Assembly (NCBI GenBank): GCA_021848825.1
Contig: JAJZTQ010000003.1
Coordinates: forward strand, 1-64,000
Length of the DNA: 64,000 bases
Origin: Pseudomonadota bacterium
GTDB lineage: Bacteria > Pseudomonadota > Gammaproteobacteria > Burkholderiales > JABEVD01
Direction of reading: 5' to 3'
Under the pieces are notes generated by a model, which saw only the letters and a program-made list of their open reading frames with translations, was not told where the DNA came from and did not search any database. Positions 1 to 10,395 of this stretch are shown here, piece by piece. The stretch's first letter is position 1. Each line of letters opens with the position of its first letter. The translations under genes were made by a program, and so were the position numbers.

Positions 1-1
1 G

Positions 2-133
2 GTCTGTCTTGCCTGGGCCGACAAGGGTGGCCGCGTGGAGGCGGAAAAAAGGCTTTTCCTCGGGGACAGGGAAGCCGTCAGGAGGCAGTCAGTCGAGGCA
101 GCCCTCCAGGGACTCCTCGAATTCTGCCGTTGA
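2..133 (+). CDS. pncC: Nicotinamide-nucleotide amidase (CinA C-terminal family), 3' end only
   Basis: The window opens inside this gene: one open frame runs 43 codons to a TGA at 131-133. The visible tail (a WADKGG turn, a GDREAVRRQSVE helix and an ALQGLLEF end) matches the C-terminus of CinA-type nicotinamide-nucleotide amidases, which deamidate NMN to nicotinate mononucleotide in pyridine-nucleotide recycling. In many Proteobacteria this gene lies directly before recA, which fits the neighbourhood, although here a convergent rhlE separates the two and stops six bases away. The catalytic part lies outside the window and cannot be checked. Confidence 0.72.
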   Translation, partial: VCLAWADKGGRVEAEKRLFLGDREAVRRQSVEAALQGLLEFCR

Positions 134-139
134 TGCTTC

Positions 140-1327
140 CTACCTTCTCCCGCCCATTCTGATCGGTTCGGGTTTCGCATTCCTGTCAGGCTCGAATCCC
201 CGAATGACTTCCTGCGGAATTTTCAGCTTGAGCAGCTTTTCTATGTTGGACAGGAGCTTCAGTTCATCGACGCAGACGAGCGATACCGCTTCTCCGGACT
301 GCCCGGCGCGTCCCGTGCGCCCAATACGGTGCACGTAATCCTCGGGGACGTTGGGGAGCTCGAAATTGACGACATGGGGGAGCTCCGAGATATCGATGCC
401 GCGGGCCGCGATGTCGGTTGCGACGAGAACCTGCAGGCTGCCTTCCTTGAATTCGGAAAGCGCGCGGGTTCTGGCAGACTGGCTCTTGTTGCCGTGTATG
501 GCGAGCGAAGGAATGCCGTTCTTGGCCAGGTATTCAGCGAGATGGTTTGCGCCATGCTTGGTCCGGGTGAATACCAGCACCTGGTGCCAGTTGTGTTCCT
601 TCACGAGATGGGCGAGAAGCTGGCGCTTCCTGTCCCGGTCGACCGGATGAACCTTGTGCGTGATGGTTTCCGCCGTCGTGTTGCGCCTTGCCACCTCTAT
701 CGTTTCAGGATTCTTCAGCAAGCCTGCGGCAAGCGACCTGATTTCGTCCGAAAATGTCGCGGAAAAGAGCAGATTTTGCCTGGTTTTCGGAAGAAGGGTG
801 AGAATCTTCCTGATGTCCCTGATGAACCCCATGTCGAGCATGCGATCTGCTTCGTCGAGAACGAGGATCTCGATCCGTGAAAGATCTATCGTCTTCTGTC
901 CGACATGGTCGAGCAGCCGCCCGGGGGTTGCGACCAGGATGTCGACGCGGCTTCTGAGGCGGGTGATCTGGGGATTGATGTTGACTCCGCCTATCATGGT
1001 CATGGAAGCGAGCTTGAGGTATTTGCCATACTCCCTGACGCTCTCCTCGACCTGGGCGGCGAGTTCCCTTGTCGGCACGAGGATCAGCGCCCTGATCGGC
1101 GGGCGGCCTTCGGAAGGGCCCTTGATCGTCTTGTCGGAAAGACGGTGGAGTATGGGCAGGACGAAGCCCGCTGTCTTGCCCGTCCCCGTCTGCGCGCCTG
1201 CAAGCAGGTCGATTCCAGAGAGCACGGCGGGTATCGCCTGCTTCTGGATGGGTGTGGGGTCGGTATAGCCGCGTTCGGATACGGCGCGGAGAATGGCGTC
1301 GGACAGGCCGAGGTCAGAGAAATTCAT
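140..1327 (-). CDS. rhlE: DEAD-box ATP-dependent RNA helicase RhlE
   Basis: RhlE-type helicases unwind short RNA duplexes during ribosome assembly and RNA decay in the cytoplasm. All core motifs are present (numbered from an upstream ATG at 1333): Q motif GYTDPTPIQ near residue 22, Walker A AQTGTGKT at 47-54, DEAD at 160-163, SAT at 191-193 and HRIGRTGR at 333-340. I prefer the ATG at 1327 because family members begin with a short Met-x-Phe segment and a GGA lies about seven bases upstream; the ATG at 1333 would add two residues. The C-terminal basic tail after the helicase core is short, so the protein is smaller than the E. coli homologue. Confidence 0.95.
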   Translation of the reverse strand: MNFSDLGLSDAILRAVSERGYTDPTPIQKQAIPAVLSGIDLLAGAQTGTGKTAGFVLPILHRLSDKTIKGPSEGRPPIRALILVPTRELAAQVEESVREYGKYLKLASMTMIGGVNINPQITRLRSRVDILVATPGRLLDHVGQKTIDLSRIEILVLDEADRMLDMGFIRDIRKILTLLPKTRQNLLFSATFSDEIRSLAAGLLKNPETIEVARRNTTAETITHKVHPVDRDRKRQLLAHLVKEHNWHQVLVFTRTKHGANHLAEYLAKNGIPSLAIHGNKSQSARTRALSEFKEGSLQVLVATDIAARGIDISELPHVVNFELPNVPEDYVHRIGRTGRAGQSGEAVSLVCVDELKLLSNIEKLLKLKIPQEVIRGFEPDRNAKPEPIRMGGRR

Positions 1328-1530
1328 AAGCATTCCGGAAAAAATCGGCCTGTCGCCTCGATGGGCGCCAGTCAGGGCAGGCGGACGGGGTTCGTAACGA
1401 TGCGGCGCAGGGACTGGATCGGTGCCGTTCTGGCCATTATATCAGAATGGCTTCTTTTCTGCCCGTCTGGCTTCCTTTTTGAATGGTTCTACATTTATAG
1501 AGCATCCCGGTTGCAAATTGAGTTACGAAC

Positions 1531-1559
1531 TGGCTGAATCGGCCAAGCCATGCCATAAT
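1531..1559 (+). promoter_or_regulatory. Candidate recA promoter region with imperfect palindrome
   Basis: A -10-like hexamer CATAAT lies at 1554-1559, 26 bases before the recA start. The 15-base imperfect palindrome TGGCTGAATCGGCCA at 1531-1545 overlaps the expected -35 position (TGGCTG, a poor match). It has seven-base arms with one mismatch. recA is usually repressed by LexA, but no clean CTGT-N8-ACAG box is visible, so this palindrome is only a candidate operator. The rest of the 250-base gap before recA shows nothing else I can name. Confidence 0.35.
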
Positions 1560-1585
1560 TCAGCATTCGACAAGGGGTATGAAAC

Positions 1586-2608
1586 ATGGATGAAAACAAG
1601 AGCAAGGCGCTTGCGGCAGCGCTTTCGCAGATAGAGAAGCAGTTCGGGAAAGGCTCCATCATGCGCCTCGGCGACAGCGAGGTGGCGCAGGACATCGAAG
1701 TGGTCTCCACGGGTTCCCTCGGGCTCGACATCGCGCTCGGCGTGGGCGGGCTTCCCAGGGGAAGGATAGTCGAGATATTCGGCCCGGAATCTTCGGGAAA
1801 GACGACGCTTGCGCTGCAGGTCATCGCCGAGATGCAGAAGCTGGGGGGGACGGCAGCCTTCATCGACGCGGAGCATGCGCTCGATCCCCAGTATGCGCAG
1901 AAGCTCGGTGTCGATGTCCCCAACATATTGATATCCCAGCCCGACACGGGGGAGCAGGCGCTCGAGATCGCGGACATGCTGGTGAGATCGGGTTCCGTCG
2001 ACGTGGTGGTGGTCGACTCCGTCGCCGCATTGACGCCCAAGGCGGAAATAGAGGGCGAAATGGGCGACTCGCACATGGGCCTGCAGGCGAGGCTGATGTC
2101 GCAGGCATTGAGAAAGCTCACCGCGAACATCAAGCGGACCAACACGCTCGTGATCTTCATCAACCAGATCAGGATGAAGATAGGGGTGATGTTCGGCAAC
2201 CCGGAAACCACGACAGGCGGAAACGCGCTGAAATTCTATGCGTCCGTCAGGCTCGACATCAGGAGGACAGGCGCGATCAAGAAGGGCGAGGAAGTGATCG
2301 GGAACGAAACCAGGGTGAAGGTCGTCAAGAACAAGGTTTCCCCGCCTTTCAAGCAGGCCGAATTCGACATCCTCTACGGCGAAGGGATTTCGAGGGAAGG
2401 GGAGATCATCGAGATCGGCGTGCAGCAGAAGCTGATCGAGAAGTCCGGCGCCTGGTACGCCTACAAGGGTGAAAAGATCGGCCAGGGAAAGGACAATGCA
2501 AGGGAATTCCTGAAGGCGAATCCCGAAGTCGCCAAGGATATCGAGTCCAAGATACGCGCCCATGTCAGCGGCGCTGCGATGCCTGCATCAACGGATGATT
2601 CCGACTGA
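1586..2608 (+). CDS. recA: Recombinase RecA
   Basis: RecA forms ATP-dependent filaments on single-stranded DNA, drives strand exchange and stimulates LexA self-cleavage. The 340-residue product has the usual length. The Walker A GPESSGKT is at residues 66-73, followed by the conserved [20 protein letters not shown] segment and a [16 protein letters not shown] stretch. The start is supported by AAGGGG at 1572-1577. Arginine is written mostly with AGG (about ten of fifteen codons), which I use as the native codon signature for the window. recX starts inside its last codons and alaS follows, a common proteobacterial order. Confidence 0.99.
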   Translation: MDENKSKALAAALSQIEKQFGKGSIMRLGDSEVAQDIEVVSTGSLGLDIALGVGGLPRGRIVEIFGPESSGKTTLALQVIAEMQKLGGTAAFIDAEHALDPQYAQKLGVDVPNILISQPDTGEQALEIADMLVRSGSVDVVVVDSVAALTPKAEIEGEMGDSHMGLQARLMSQALRKLTANIKRTNTLVIFINQIRMKIGVMFGNPETTTGGNALKFYASVRLDIRRTGAIKKGEEVIGNETRVKVVKNKVSPPFKQAEFDILYGEGISREGEIIEIGVQQKLIEKSGAWYAYKGEKIGQGKDNAREFLKANPEVAKDIESKIRAHVSGAAMPASTDDSD

Positions 2609-3017
2609 ACTCAGGGAGAGAGCCCTCGGATTCCTTGCAAGGCGGGAATATTCGAGGGCTGAACTGAAATTCAGGCTCGGGGATGAGGAGGGGATGGATG
2701 CCCTCCTCGACGAACTCGAGAAAGACGGCTGGCTTTCGGATGCCCGCTATGTAGACCAGATCCTCAACGCCAGGCTCGGGCGTTACGGGCGCGAACACAT
2801 TCTCCACGAGCTGAGATCGAAAGGCATCAGCGAAGATCTGATATCATCTGCGATTCCCAGAATCATGGAATCCGAAAATGACGCACTGAAATCGGTGTGG
2901 GAGAAGAAATTCGGCGCATTGCCCCACGACAGGAAAGAGCTCGGGAAACAGGTTCGTTTTCTCCAGGGAAGGGGTTTTTCCCTGGAAGAGATACTCAGGC
3001 TGATCGGAAAAGACTAA
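2595..3017 (+). CDS. recX: RecA regulator RecX
   Basis: RecX binds RecA filaments and restrains their activity. The protein begins with the family's [18 protein letters not shown] helix and then has the alternating three-helix repeats typical of RecX (for example [11 protein letters not shown]), ending with [13 protein letters not shown] place the start at 2595, inside the end of recA (14-base overlap), because the family motif begins there; an ATG at 2562 in the same frame would add eleven atypical residues. The TAA is immediately followed by the alaS ATG, implying translational coupling of recA-recX-alaS. Confidence 0.93.
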   Translation: MIPTELRERALGFLARREYSRAELKFRLGDEEGMDALLDELEKDGWLSDARYVDQILNARLGRYGREHILHELRSKGISEDLISSAIPRIMESENDALKSVWEKKFGALPHDRKELGKQVRFLQGRGFSLEEILRLIGKD

Positions 3018-5633
3018 ATGAAAAGCAGCGAAATTAGACAGAAATTCCTCGACTTCTTCGCGTCCCATGGGCATGCTGTCGTGCCTTCCTCCTCCCTCGT
3101 GCCGCATGGCGATCCGACGCTTCTTTTCACCAATGCGGGGATGAACCAGTTCAAGGATGTTTTCCTGGGATTCGACAAGCGCCCCTACACCCGCGCCGCC
3201 ACGGCGCAGAAATGCGTCAGGGCGGGCGGAAAGCACAATGACCTGGAGAACGTGGGCTATACCGCGAGACATCACACTTTTTTCGAGATGCTGGGGAATT
3301 TCAGCTTCGGAGACTATTTCAAGAAGGACGCCATCCGCTATGCCTGGGAACTGCTGACCGAAGTGTACAGGCTTCCCTCCGATAAATTGTGGATCACGGT
3401 CTATGCGGAAGACGACGAGGCTTATGACATCTGGACGAAGGAAATAGGAGTTCCAGCGGCGCGGGTGATCAGGATAGGGGACAACAAGGGTCAGCGATAC
3501 GCATCCGACAATTTCTGGATGATGGGCGACACAGGTCCCTGCGGCCCCTGCACGGAAATCTTCTTTGACCACGGAGAGGACATATGGGGAGGCCCTCCCG
3601 GTTCAGCAGAGGAAGACGGAGACAGATATATCGAGATCTGGAACAACGTGTTCATGCAGTTCAACAGGGACGAAGCGGGCGTGATGCATCCTTTGCCCAA
3701 GCCCTCGGTCGACACCGGAATGGGGCTCGAGCGGATTTCCGCGGTATTGCAGGGGGTACACTCCAATTACGAGATAGACCTTTTCCAGTCATTGATCCGG
3801 GCTGCAGCGAGGGAAACGGATTGCAGCGACCTCGATTCCCCGTCATTGAAGGTGCTTGCGGACCACATCAGGGCCTGCTCCTTCCTGATCGCCGACGGCG
3901 TGATTCCCGGAAACGAGGGAAGAGGCTATGTATTGAGAAGGATCGTCAGGCGGGCCATCCGCCACGGCTACAAGCTCGGCGCAAGGGCCCCCTTCTTTTT
4001 CAGGCTTGTTCCGGATCTCGTTCTGGAGATGGGATCGGCCTATCCTGAGCTTGCCGAATCGCAGGGCAGGGTGATGGGGATATTGAACATGGAGGAGGAG
4101 CGCTTCTTCCAGACCATAGAGCACGGCATGGCTATCCTCGAATCCGAGCTGGCTGAACTGGAAAAAGGAAAGCTTTTCGACGGCGAAACGGCATTCAAGC
4201 TTCACGACACTTTCGGCTTTCCGCTCGATCTTACCCAGGACATCTGCAGGGAGCATGACGTCGTCGTCGACGTCTCGGCATTCGACGCAGCCATGGCAAG
4301 GCAGAAGGCAATGGCGCGCGCCTCCGGCAAGTTCAGGATGGCCTTGAACCTCGAATACGAAGGACCTGCGACTCATTTCCACGGATACGACACGTTCGAG
4401 CACAAAGGCAACATCCTCGCGCTTTACAGGGACGGGGCATCGGTCAACGAGCTGCATGAGGGGGAGCAGGGCGTGGTAGTTCTCGACGATACCCCTTTCT
4501 ATGCGGAGTCGGGCGGCCAGGTCGGGGACAGGGGGGAATTGCGGAGCAGCCATGGCATATTCGAAGTAGAAGACACGCAGAAGATCCAGGCGAACGTTTT
4601 CGGCCATCACGGCGTCGTCAAGACCGGAAAGCTCGTGCTCGGAAACGGCGTCACAGCCCGCGTCGACATGGCTTCCCGGCGAGCGACGATGCGCAATCAT
4701 TCGGCCACGCACATCATGCACAAGGCATTGAGGGAAGTGCTGGGACCCCATGTGCAGCAGAAGGGCTCACTCGTAGACCCTGAAAAAACTCGCTTCGATT
4801 TCGTCCACAACGAACCCCTGACGGACGGGCAGATCCTGAAGATAGAGCGAATCGTGAATGCCGAGATCATCGAAAATTCGGAAACCTCGGCGCGCGTGAT
4901 GAAGATAGAAGATGCGCGAGAGACCGGCGCGATGATGCTTTTCGGCGAGAAATACGGGGATGAAGTGCGGGTGCTCGACATCGGAACTTCGAGGGAGCTT
5001 TGCGGCGGCACGCATGTGAATCGAACGGGAGACATCGGTCTTTTCAGGATCATCTCCGAATCGGGGGTGGCTGCAGGGATCAGGCGGATCGAGGCTGTCA
5101 CGGGGGAAGTCGCGCTTTCTGTAGTGCAGAAGCAGGAAATCTTGCTCAGGGAAGTGGCTGCGGCGCTCCGAGCCCACCCGAATGAAGCTGCAGCCAGGGT
5201 CTCCCAGCTGATGGAGCATTCCAGAATGATCGAGAAAGAGCTCTCGATGCTGAAATCGAAGCTCGCAGGCGCACGGGGCGAGGAACTGGTCAATCAGGCC
5301 CGGGAGATAAACGGCGTGAAGGTGCTTGCGGCGAATCTGGAAGGGGCGGATGCTGCGGTTCTGAGGGAGACCCTGGACAGGCTCAAGGACAAGCTGAAAA
5401 GCGCGGTGATCGTCCTCTCGACTTCAGGCGAAGGCAAGGTCTCGCTGATCGCCGGGGTGACTGCCGATCTCACTCACAAAATGAAGGCAGGGGAGCTCGT
5501 CAATCATGTCGCATCGCAGGTCGGCGGTAAGGGAGGAGGACGCCCTGACATGGCGCAGGCAGGAGGGAATGATCCTGCAAAGCTTCAGGAGGCGCTGGAT
5601 TCGGTGATCGACTGGGTGAAGTCGAAAGCCTAG
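3018..5633 (+). CDS. alaS: Alanine--tRNA ligase
   Basis: This cytoplasmic class II synthetase charges tRNA-Ala and clears mischarged Ser and Gly. The 871 residues cover the N-terminal aminoacylation domain ([10 protein letters not shown] near residue 36, [13 protein letters not shown] further on), the editing domain with the HxxxH site in HSATHIMHK, the zinc site around RELCGGTH, and the C-terminal DHHA1 region with the glycine-rich [15 protein letters not shown] end. It starts directly after the recX stop codon and its own TAG overlaps the stop of the convergent EAL-HDOD gene by four bases, so no terminator fits between them. Confidence 0.99.
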   Translation: MKSSEIRQKFLDFFASHGHAVVPSSSLVPHGDPTLLFTNAGMNQFKDVFLGFDKRPYTRAATAQKCVRAGGKHNDLENVGYTARHHTFFEMLGNFSFGDYFKKDAIRYAWELLTEVYRLPSDKLWITVYAEDDEAYDIWTKEIGVPAARVIRIGDNKGQRYASDNFWMMGDTGPCGPCTEIFFDHGEDIWGGPPGSAEEDGDRYIEIWNNVFMQFNRDEAGVMHPLPKPSVDTGMGLERISAVLQGVHSNYEIDLFQSLIRAAARETDCSDLDSPSLKVLADHIRACSFLIADGVIPGNEGRGYVLRRIVRRAIRHGYKLGARAPFFFRLVPDLVLEMGSAYPELAESQGRVMGILNMEEERFFQTIEHGMAILESELAELEKGKLFDGETAFKLHDTFGFPLDLTQDICREHDVVVDVSAFDAAMARQKAMARASGKFRMALNLEYEGPATHFHGYDTFEHKGNILALYRDGASVNELHEGEQGVVVLDDTPFYAESGGQVGDRGELRSSHGIFEVEDTQKIQANVFGHHGVVKTGKLVLGNGVTARVDMASRRATMRNHSATHIMHKALREVLGPHVQQKGSLVDPEKTRFDFVHNEPLTDGQILKIERIVNAEIIENSETSARVMKIEDARETGAMMLFGEKYGDEVRVLDIGTSRELCGGTHVNRTGDIGLFRIISESGVAAGIRRIEAVTGEVALSVVQKQEILLREVAAALRAHPNEAAARVSQLMEHSRMIEKELSMLKSKLAGARGEELVNQAREINGVKVLAANLEGADAAVLRETLDRLKDKLKSAVIVLSTSGEGKVSLIAGVTADLTHKMKAGELVNHVASQVGGKGGGRPDMAQAGGNDPAKLQEALDSVIDWVKSKA

Positions 5634-6859
5634 TGCTGGGGCAATGCGATGGCGTTCGACCACTTCAGGGCTTCAGACTGGGCCATGTTGAGGTCGTGAA
5701 GGGTGAGATAGCTGCACTGCTCCAGGCAGGATTCGATTTCCGTCAGTTCGCCCTTTTCCATGCTCTCCGCGAGCGAAAGGAGCTTGCCGAGTTCCCCCGA
5801 TCTTGTCATGAGGGCGTCCTGGATTTCACCATTGAGTGAAAGAGTGGAGAGGATTTCCGCCATGGGCATGGAAAGCAGCGTTTCCATGAGCGACATGATG
5901 CCTGTCATGAAGCCGTTTTCCTGGAATTCCCGATCCTGTTTTTTCGAAGAGAGCAGCTCCATCAGCCTGCCCCTCATTGCCGCGAGCTGAAGAAGCGGAC
6001 TTGTTTCCCCTCCTCCCGAATTCGAATAGAGCAGGAGCTGAAGCCATCTCTGCAATTGGCGGCGTCCCAGAATCGTGATCGCCGACCGGATTGAAGTGGT
6101 TTTCTGTCTTGCGCCGCAGGCCACGGAATTGGTGAGGCGAAGGAGGTTGAGGCTGAGCATGGGGTTTTCCTTGAGCGTATCCTCGATTTCATGCTCTTCT
6201 GCATCCCTCGTCACCAGACTCACCAGCTTCATCAGGGTGATCTCCGATGGGGAAAGACGCTTTCCCCTGATGACATGGGGTTTCGCGAAATAATAGCCCT
6301 GGAAGAGATTGAATCCGAGCGCCTTGCATTTTTCGAACTGTTCGATGCTGTCCACCTTTTCGGCAAGCAGTCTGACGGATCTGTTTCTGAACATCCTGGC
6401 GAGATCCGCGAGCTTTCCCGCTTCGACTGCGAGAATGTCGATCTTGACGATGTCGGCCATTTCGATGAGCGGTTCCAGCTCCTCGGTGTATTCGACGAAG
6501 TCGTCGAGCGCCAGGTTGAAACCGGATGCCTTGAGAAGTTTGCAGCGCTCGATGAGCGCATGGTTGACCTTTACCGTCTCGAGGATCTCCAAGACGATCT
6601 TGTCTTTGGGCAGGATCTCTATGACGTCGCTCATCAGCAGTGATTCGCTCACGTTGATGAATCCCATGTAGGGCCCCAGCGCGCTTTCAAGGCCGAATTC
6701 GTTGATGGCATGGTTGATCACCGTCGCGGTCGCGGTGAAATCGTCGCCTATTCTTGCGTTGTTTCCTTCATCGGACCTGAAAAGAAGCTCGAAGGCGACC
6801 ATTTTCTGGTCCCTGTCGAGTATGGGCTGGCGCCCCAGAAAGAGGGGTTCGTTCTGCAT
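5630..6859 (-). CDS. EAL-HDOD signalling protein (CdgJ/YuxH type)
   Basis: The protein is an N-terminal EAL-like domain (about residues 5-200) joined to an HDOD domain (about 205-400). This is the architecture of YuxH and Vibrio CdgJ, where the EAL part is generally thought not to be a working phosphodiesterase. Here the residues matching metal and catalytic positions of active EAL domains remain: E24, N69, E91 or E94, D119-D120, K139, E167 and Q187. The loop after the Asp pair, normally DFGxGYS, is replaced by DFVEYTEE. Binding or regulation is therefore more likely than turnover, but activity is not excluded. No transmembrane segment is visible. It is last in the minus-strand run that begins at ilvE. 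Confidence 0.9.
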   Translation of the reverse strand: MQNEPLFLGRQPILDRDQKMVAFELLFRSDEGNNARIGDDFTATATVINHAINEFGLESALGPYMGFINVSESLLMSDVIEILPKDKIVLEILETVKVNHALIERCKLLKASGFNLALDDFVEYTEELEPLIEMADIVKIDILAVEAGKLADLARMFRNRSVRLLAEKVDSIEQFEKCKALGFNLFQGYYFAKPHVIRGKRLSPSEITLMKLVSLVTRDAEEHEIEDTLKENPMLSLNLLRLTNSVACGARQKTTSIRSAITILGRRQLQRWLQLLLYSNSGGGETSPLLQLAAMRGRLMELLSSKKQDREFQENGFMTGIMSLMETLLSMPMAEILSTLSLNGEIQDALMTRSGELGKLLSLAESMEKGELTEIESCLEQCSYLTLHDLNMAQSEALKWSNAIALPQH

Positions 6860-6885
6860 CTTTTTTTTGTTGGTTTTTCATCGCC

Positions 6886-8262
6886 CTAGAAGGGCAGGCT
6901 CGCGTCCGGTTTTGCCCTGAGTATCTCGCGCCTGAAATCCTCCTGTATGCGCTTCATGGCATCCCCATTCTCTCCTTCGAATCTTAGCACGATAACCGGA
7001 GTGGTATTCGAAGAGCGGGCGAGCCCGAAACCGTCCTCGTATTCGACGCGCAATCCGTCCAGTTTCGAGATATCCTTTGCCTGGTCGAAGGAAGCCTGGC
7101 TCTGCAGTTTCTCGATCAGGGCATAGTTCTCACCCTCCTTCAGCTTGATCTGGAGCTCGGGCGTGCTGACGGTATCGGGAAGGGAGTGCAGGGCTTCGTT
7201 GATGTCAGGCAAACGGCTGAGGATTTCCAGAAGCCTTGCACCCGCGTAAAGGCCGTCGTCGAATCCGTACCAGCGTTCCTTGAAAAAGACATGCCCGCTC
7301 ATTTCCCCTGCGAGAAGCGCCCCTGTTTCCTTCATCTTGGACTTGATGAGCGAATGGCCCGTTTTCCACATCACCGGATTTCCCCCGTGATTCCTTATCC
7401 AGGGCGCGAGGTTCCTGGTGCATTTGACGTCGTAGATGATGTCCGCGCCAGGATTCCTGGAAAGCACGTCAGCTGCGAAGAGCATCAGCTGGCGGTCCGG
7501 GAATATGATGCTGCCGTCCTTCGTCACCACCCCCAGCCTGTCTCCGTCGCCGTCGAATGCAAGCCCGATTTCAGCATCGCCGTTCTTCAGCTCCAGAACG
7601 AGATCGTTCAGGTTTTCCAGATGGGATGGATCAGGGTGATGGTTGGGGAAATTGCCGTCCACCTCACAATAGAGTTCCTTCACGGTGCATCCGAGCATTC
7701 TGTAAAGTCTTGGCGCATAGGCGCCGGGCGCGCCGTTGCCGCAGTCGACTGCGATCTTCATCGGCCGGGCGAGCCTGACATCTTTCGCGATCCTTTCGAG
7801 ATAGGACGTCGAGATATCGGTTTCGCTGTATTTCCCGGATCCTCTGGAAAAACCCCCTGTTTCGCAGCGCCTGTGGAGATTCTGGATGGATTCCCCTGAA
7901 AGGGTGTCGCCAGCGATGACCATTTTCAGCCCGTTGTATTCCGGCGGGTTGTGGGAGCCCGTCACCATCACCCCGGATCCCGTTCCGAGATGGTGGGCGG
8001 CGAAATAGACCATCGGCGTTGCGACGAGCCCGATGTCGATGACGTCCATGCCCGACAGCAGGATGCCTCTTGCAAGCGCTTCAGAGAGTTCAGGACCGGA
8101 AAGCCTGCCGTCCCGCCCTATCACGATCGCCTTCTGCCCGCGCTCCAGCGCCTCCGACCCGAGCGCCTGACCTATTCCTTCGACCACTTCGGTGGTGAGC
8201 GTTTTGCCCACGATCCCCCTGATGTCGTAAGCCTTGAATATTTCTTTTGGAAATTGTTTCAT
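6886..8262 (-). CDS. algC: Phosphomannomutase/phosphoglucomutase
   Basis: This alpha-D-phosphohexomutase interconverts hexose 1- and 6-phosphates for LPS and exopolysaccharide precursors. The phosphoserine loop TGSHNP is at residues 101-106 (Ser103), the magnesium loop DGDGDR is at 237-242, and the sugar-binding GEMSGH and C-terminal phosphate-binding RSSNTTP segments are present. At 458 residues it has the size of Pseudomonas AlgC. Its ATG overlaps the stop of the upstream hydrolase gene by four bases. waaF two genes upstream supports a role in envelope carbohydrate supply. PMM versus PGM preference cannot be read from the sequence. Confidence 0.93.
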   Translation of the reverse strand: MKQFPKEIFKAYDIRGIVGKTLTTEVVEGIGQALGSEALERGQKAIVIGRDGRLSGPELSEALARGILLSGMDVIDIGLVATPMVYFAAHHLGTGSGVMVTGSHNPPEYNGLKMVIAGDTLSGESIQNLHRRCETGGFSRGSGKYSETDISTSYLERIAKDVRLARPMKIAVDCGNGAPGAYAPRLYRMLGCTVKELYCEVDGNFPNHHPDPSHLENLNDLVLELKNGDAEIGLAFDGDGDRLGVVTKDGSIIFPDRQLMLFAADVLSRNPGADIIYDVKCTRNLAPWIRNHGGNPVMWKTGHSLIKSKMKETGALLAGEMSGHVFFKERWYGFDDGLYAGARLLEILSRLPDINEALHSLPDTVSTPELQIKLKEGENYALIEKLQSQASFDQAKDISKLDGLRVEYEDGFGLARSSNTTPVIVLRFEGENGDAMKRIQEDFRREILRAKPDASLPF

Positions 8263-9206
8263 TTTTCAACCTTGTCGAAAAAATCTAAAAGCCTTCCCGG
8301 CAGCCATTCCAGCTTCCCCGGAAAGGGGCCGGAGACGAAGCCGGCATGCCCCCCTTCCTCCGGGTAGTCTAACACGACTTGATCGGATACTTCCTGCTCG
8401 CGGGGCAATGATTCGGGCGGCATGAAAGGATCGTTTTGCGCATTGATGATCAGGGTGGGAACCGAGATATAGGGGAGGACAGGTTTGCTGCTCGCTTTTT
8501 TCCAGTAATCGTCGGTGTTCAGAAATCCGTGAAGAGGGGCCGTGACGAGATCGTCGAATTGTCTGAAGTTCTCCGCTGCAAGAAGGGACTTGCGGTCGAC
8601 GATTTCAGGGTATTCGTCGAGCTTCGCAAGGATCTTCTGTTTCAGCGTCTTCAGGAATTCCCTGGTGTATTTCCTGTTGAATCCTCGCCCCAATGCGTCT
8701 CCCGAGGCGGCGACATCGATCGGGGCCGAGACGGAAGCTGCGGCATCGATCACGGAAAGCGCCTTTTCCCCCGATTCGCCCAGCCATTTCAGCAGCACGT
8801 TTCCCCCAAGCGACACGCCCATTGCATAAAGTCTGCCTTCATGGGACGCCCTCAACCGCTTCAGTATCCAGTCCATTTCCTCGTGATCCCCGGAATGGTA
8901 GGCGCGGGCCGCGCGGTTGGGTTCTCCGCTGCATCCCCTGAAATGAACCACTACGCCTTTTCCCCTTCTTTTCTTCAATTCGTTCATGATGGAAAGCGCA
9001 TAATGGCTTTTCGAGCTGCCTTCAAGCCCGTGGAAAAGCACGTGGAGCGGCCCTTCTCCATCCACCCAGTCGAGATCGACGAAATCCCCGTCAGGAGTAT
9101 CCCATCGCTCCCGCCTGTAGGCGATGCTTTCCTGAATGATCATCTTCGCAGGATAGATGGTCTGCATGTGTCCGCCCTTCAGCCAGGAAGGGGAAACGTA
9201 ATTCAC
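8259..9206 (-). CDS. yheT: YheT-family alpha/beta hydrolase
   Basis: The YheT family is a widespread group of alpha/beta hydrolases (ABHD1/3-like) with poorly defined substrates, probably esters or lipids. The family signature GGHMQTIYP is at residues 11-19. The nucleophile elbow GVSLGGN places the catalytic Ser at 132, with the Asp in NAQNDPF and the His in EGGHAGF completing the expected triad. The gene is coupled by ATGA overlaps to waaF upstream and to the phosphohexomutase downstream. Confidence 0.9.
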   Translation of the reverse strand: MNYVSPSWLKGGHMQTIYPAKMIIQESIAYRRERWDTPDGDFVDLDWVDGEGPLHVLFHGLEGSSKSHYALSIMNELKKRRGKGVVVHFRGCSGEPNRAARAYHSGDHEEMDWILKRLRASHEGRLYAMGVSLGGNVLLKWLGESGEKALSVIDAAASVSAPIDVAASGDALGRGFNRKYTREFLKTLKQKILAKLDEYPEIVDRKSLLAAENFRQFDDLVTAPLHGFLNTDDYWKKASSKPVLPYISVPTLIINAQNDPFMPPESLPREQEVSDQVVLDYPEEGGHAGFVSGPFPGKLEWLPGRLLDFFDKVEK

Positions 9207-10213
9207 GGCAGGCTTTCGATGATGATTTCAGGGGTCAGCTTCCTCATGCAATCGAAATGGCCAAGCGGGCAGTTTCGCTCGAAGCAGGGGCTGCACGGCA
9301 GGTTCAGGCTCACGATTTTCGCCTTTTCCGACAAGGGCGGGGTGAAGCCGGGGGAGGAAGAGCCGTAAATCGCGATCATCGGACGGCCCAGTGCTGCCGC
9401 GACATGCATCAGCCCTGAATCGTTGCTGATCACGAGGGATGACAGCGAGATCAGATCGACCGCTTCGTCTAGATTCGTCAATCCGCAGAGATTGATCGCG
9501 TCGCAACGAGAAGAGATTGCCTCGCCGATTTCCCTGTCCTTTTCGCTCCCGATGAGCCAGATTTCGTATTTTTCGGCGAGCCTCTCCGCAAGGGATGAGA
9601 AATGCTCGAAAGGCCAGCGCTTTGCAGGTCCGTATTCCGCGCCTGGGCAGAATACCGCAACAGGCTTTTTCGGTTCGAGGCCGAGTCTCTGCACTGTCGC
9701 TTCCGCCTTGACGGGGTCCGAGAAAAGGGAGGGATAAGAGAGCGGGCGCCTGAGCGATTTTTCCCTGTCTTCGGCAAGCAGGGCGAACCGCTCCACCATC
9801 AGGGGATAGCGCGATTTCGAGAGCTTTCTTGCGTCGTTCAGAATCCCCTTTCTCATTTCTCCGATATAACCCGTTCTGACCGGGATCGAAGCGAAGAAGG
9901 GGATCAGGGCTGACTTCAGGGAATTGGGCAGGACGATGGCCTGGTCGTAATGCCTTTTCCTGAGCACGGAGCCCAATCTGTAGCGTTTCCAGAGCTTCAG
10001 TTCGCCGTGCTTCAGGGGATTGATGACGACTTCATCTATCTCCTTCATCCTCGAATAAAGGGGCGCGCACCAAGGGGGGGCAAGCACATCCAGGACGAGG
10101 TGTTTGTAACGCTCCCTGAGGCGCTTGAAGAGCGGCTGCGCCATGACCGCATCGCCCACCCAGGAAGGAGATACGATCAGGATCTTCCTGGGGGAATCAG
10201 TGATGGCGGGCAC
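9203..10213 (-). CDS. waaF: Lipopolysaccharide heptosyltransferase II
   Basis: WaaF, a GT9 glycosyltransferase, adds the second heptose to the LPS inner core at the cytoplasmic face of the inner membrane. The N-terminal ILIVSPSWVGDAVMAQPLF segment is characteristic. The C-terminal half has the nucleotide-sugar pattern (PGAEYGPAKRWPFEHF, then a SNDSGLMHVAAALG block) and a cysteine-rich PCSPCFERNCPLGHFDC end typical of WaaF. The best start is a GTG at 10213, inside the last codons of the zinc-finger gene. Confidence 0.93.
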   Translation of the reverse strand: MPAITDSPRKILIVSPSWVGDAVMAQPLFKRLRERYKHLVLDVLAPPWCAPLYSRMKEIDEVVINPLKHGELKLWKRYRLGSVLRKRHYDQAIVLPNSLKSALIPFFASIPVRTGYIGEMRKGILNDARKLSKSRYPLMVERFALLAEDREKSLRRPLSYPSLFSDPVKAEATVQRLGLEPKKPVAVFCPGAEYGPAKRWPFEHFSSLAERLAEKYEIWLIGSEKDREIGEAISSRCDAINLCGLTNLDEAVDLISLSSLVISNDSGLMHVAAALGRPMIAIYGSSSPGFTPPLSEKAKIVSLNLPCSPCFERNCPLGHFDCMRKLTPEIIIESLP

Positions 10214-10385
10214 TTCCCTTAAGGATGTAGAGCGTGCCGCAATAGGGGCAGAGCGCTTCTCCTGTTTCCTCTATCGGCAGGAAAACCTTCGGATGGGCAT
10301 CCCACAGGGTCATGGAAGGCATCGGGCAATGCAGCGGAAGGTCTTTTTCTGTGATTTCGATGACACGCTTCTCTTGTTCGCTCAT
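10197..10385 (-). CDS. Small zinc-finger (CHCC-type) protein
   Basis: The product is 62 residues long, with a CPMP segment and a CPYCGT knuckle near the C-terminus plus His residues. It resembles the short zinc-finger CHCC proteins related to the 13-kDa subunit of complex I that are often encoded beside ilvE and waaF in Betaproteobacteria. The ATG at 10385 begins the recognisable domain; the frame is open further upstream but that extension only shadows ilvE. It lies between ilvE and waaF and overlaps the waaF start. Its partner is unknown. Confidence 0.82.
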   Translation of the reverse strand: MSEQEKRVIEITEKDLPLHCPMPSMTLWDAHPKVFLPIEETGEALCPYCGTLYILKGSARHH

Positions 10386-10395
10386 GATTTTCTCT

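Noticed and set aside
1523-2563. 346-codon open frame on the minus strand opposite recA
   Set aside because: It mirrors recA codons, has no recognisable domain or ribosome site, and recA on the plus strand is certain.
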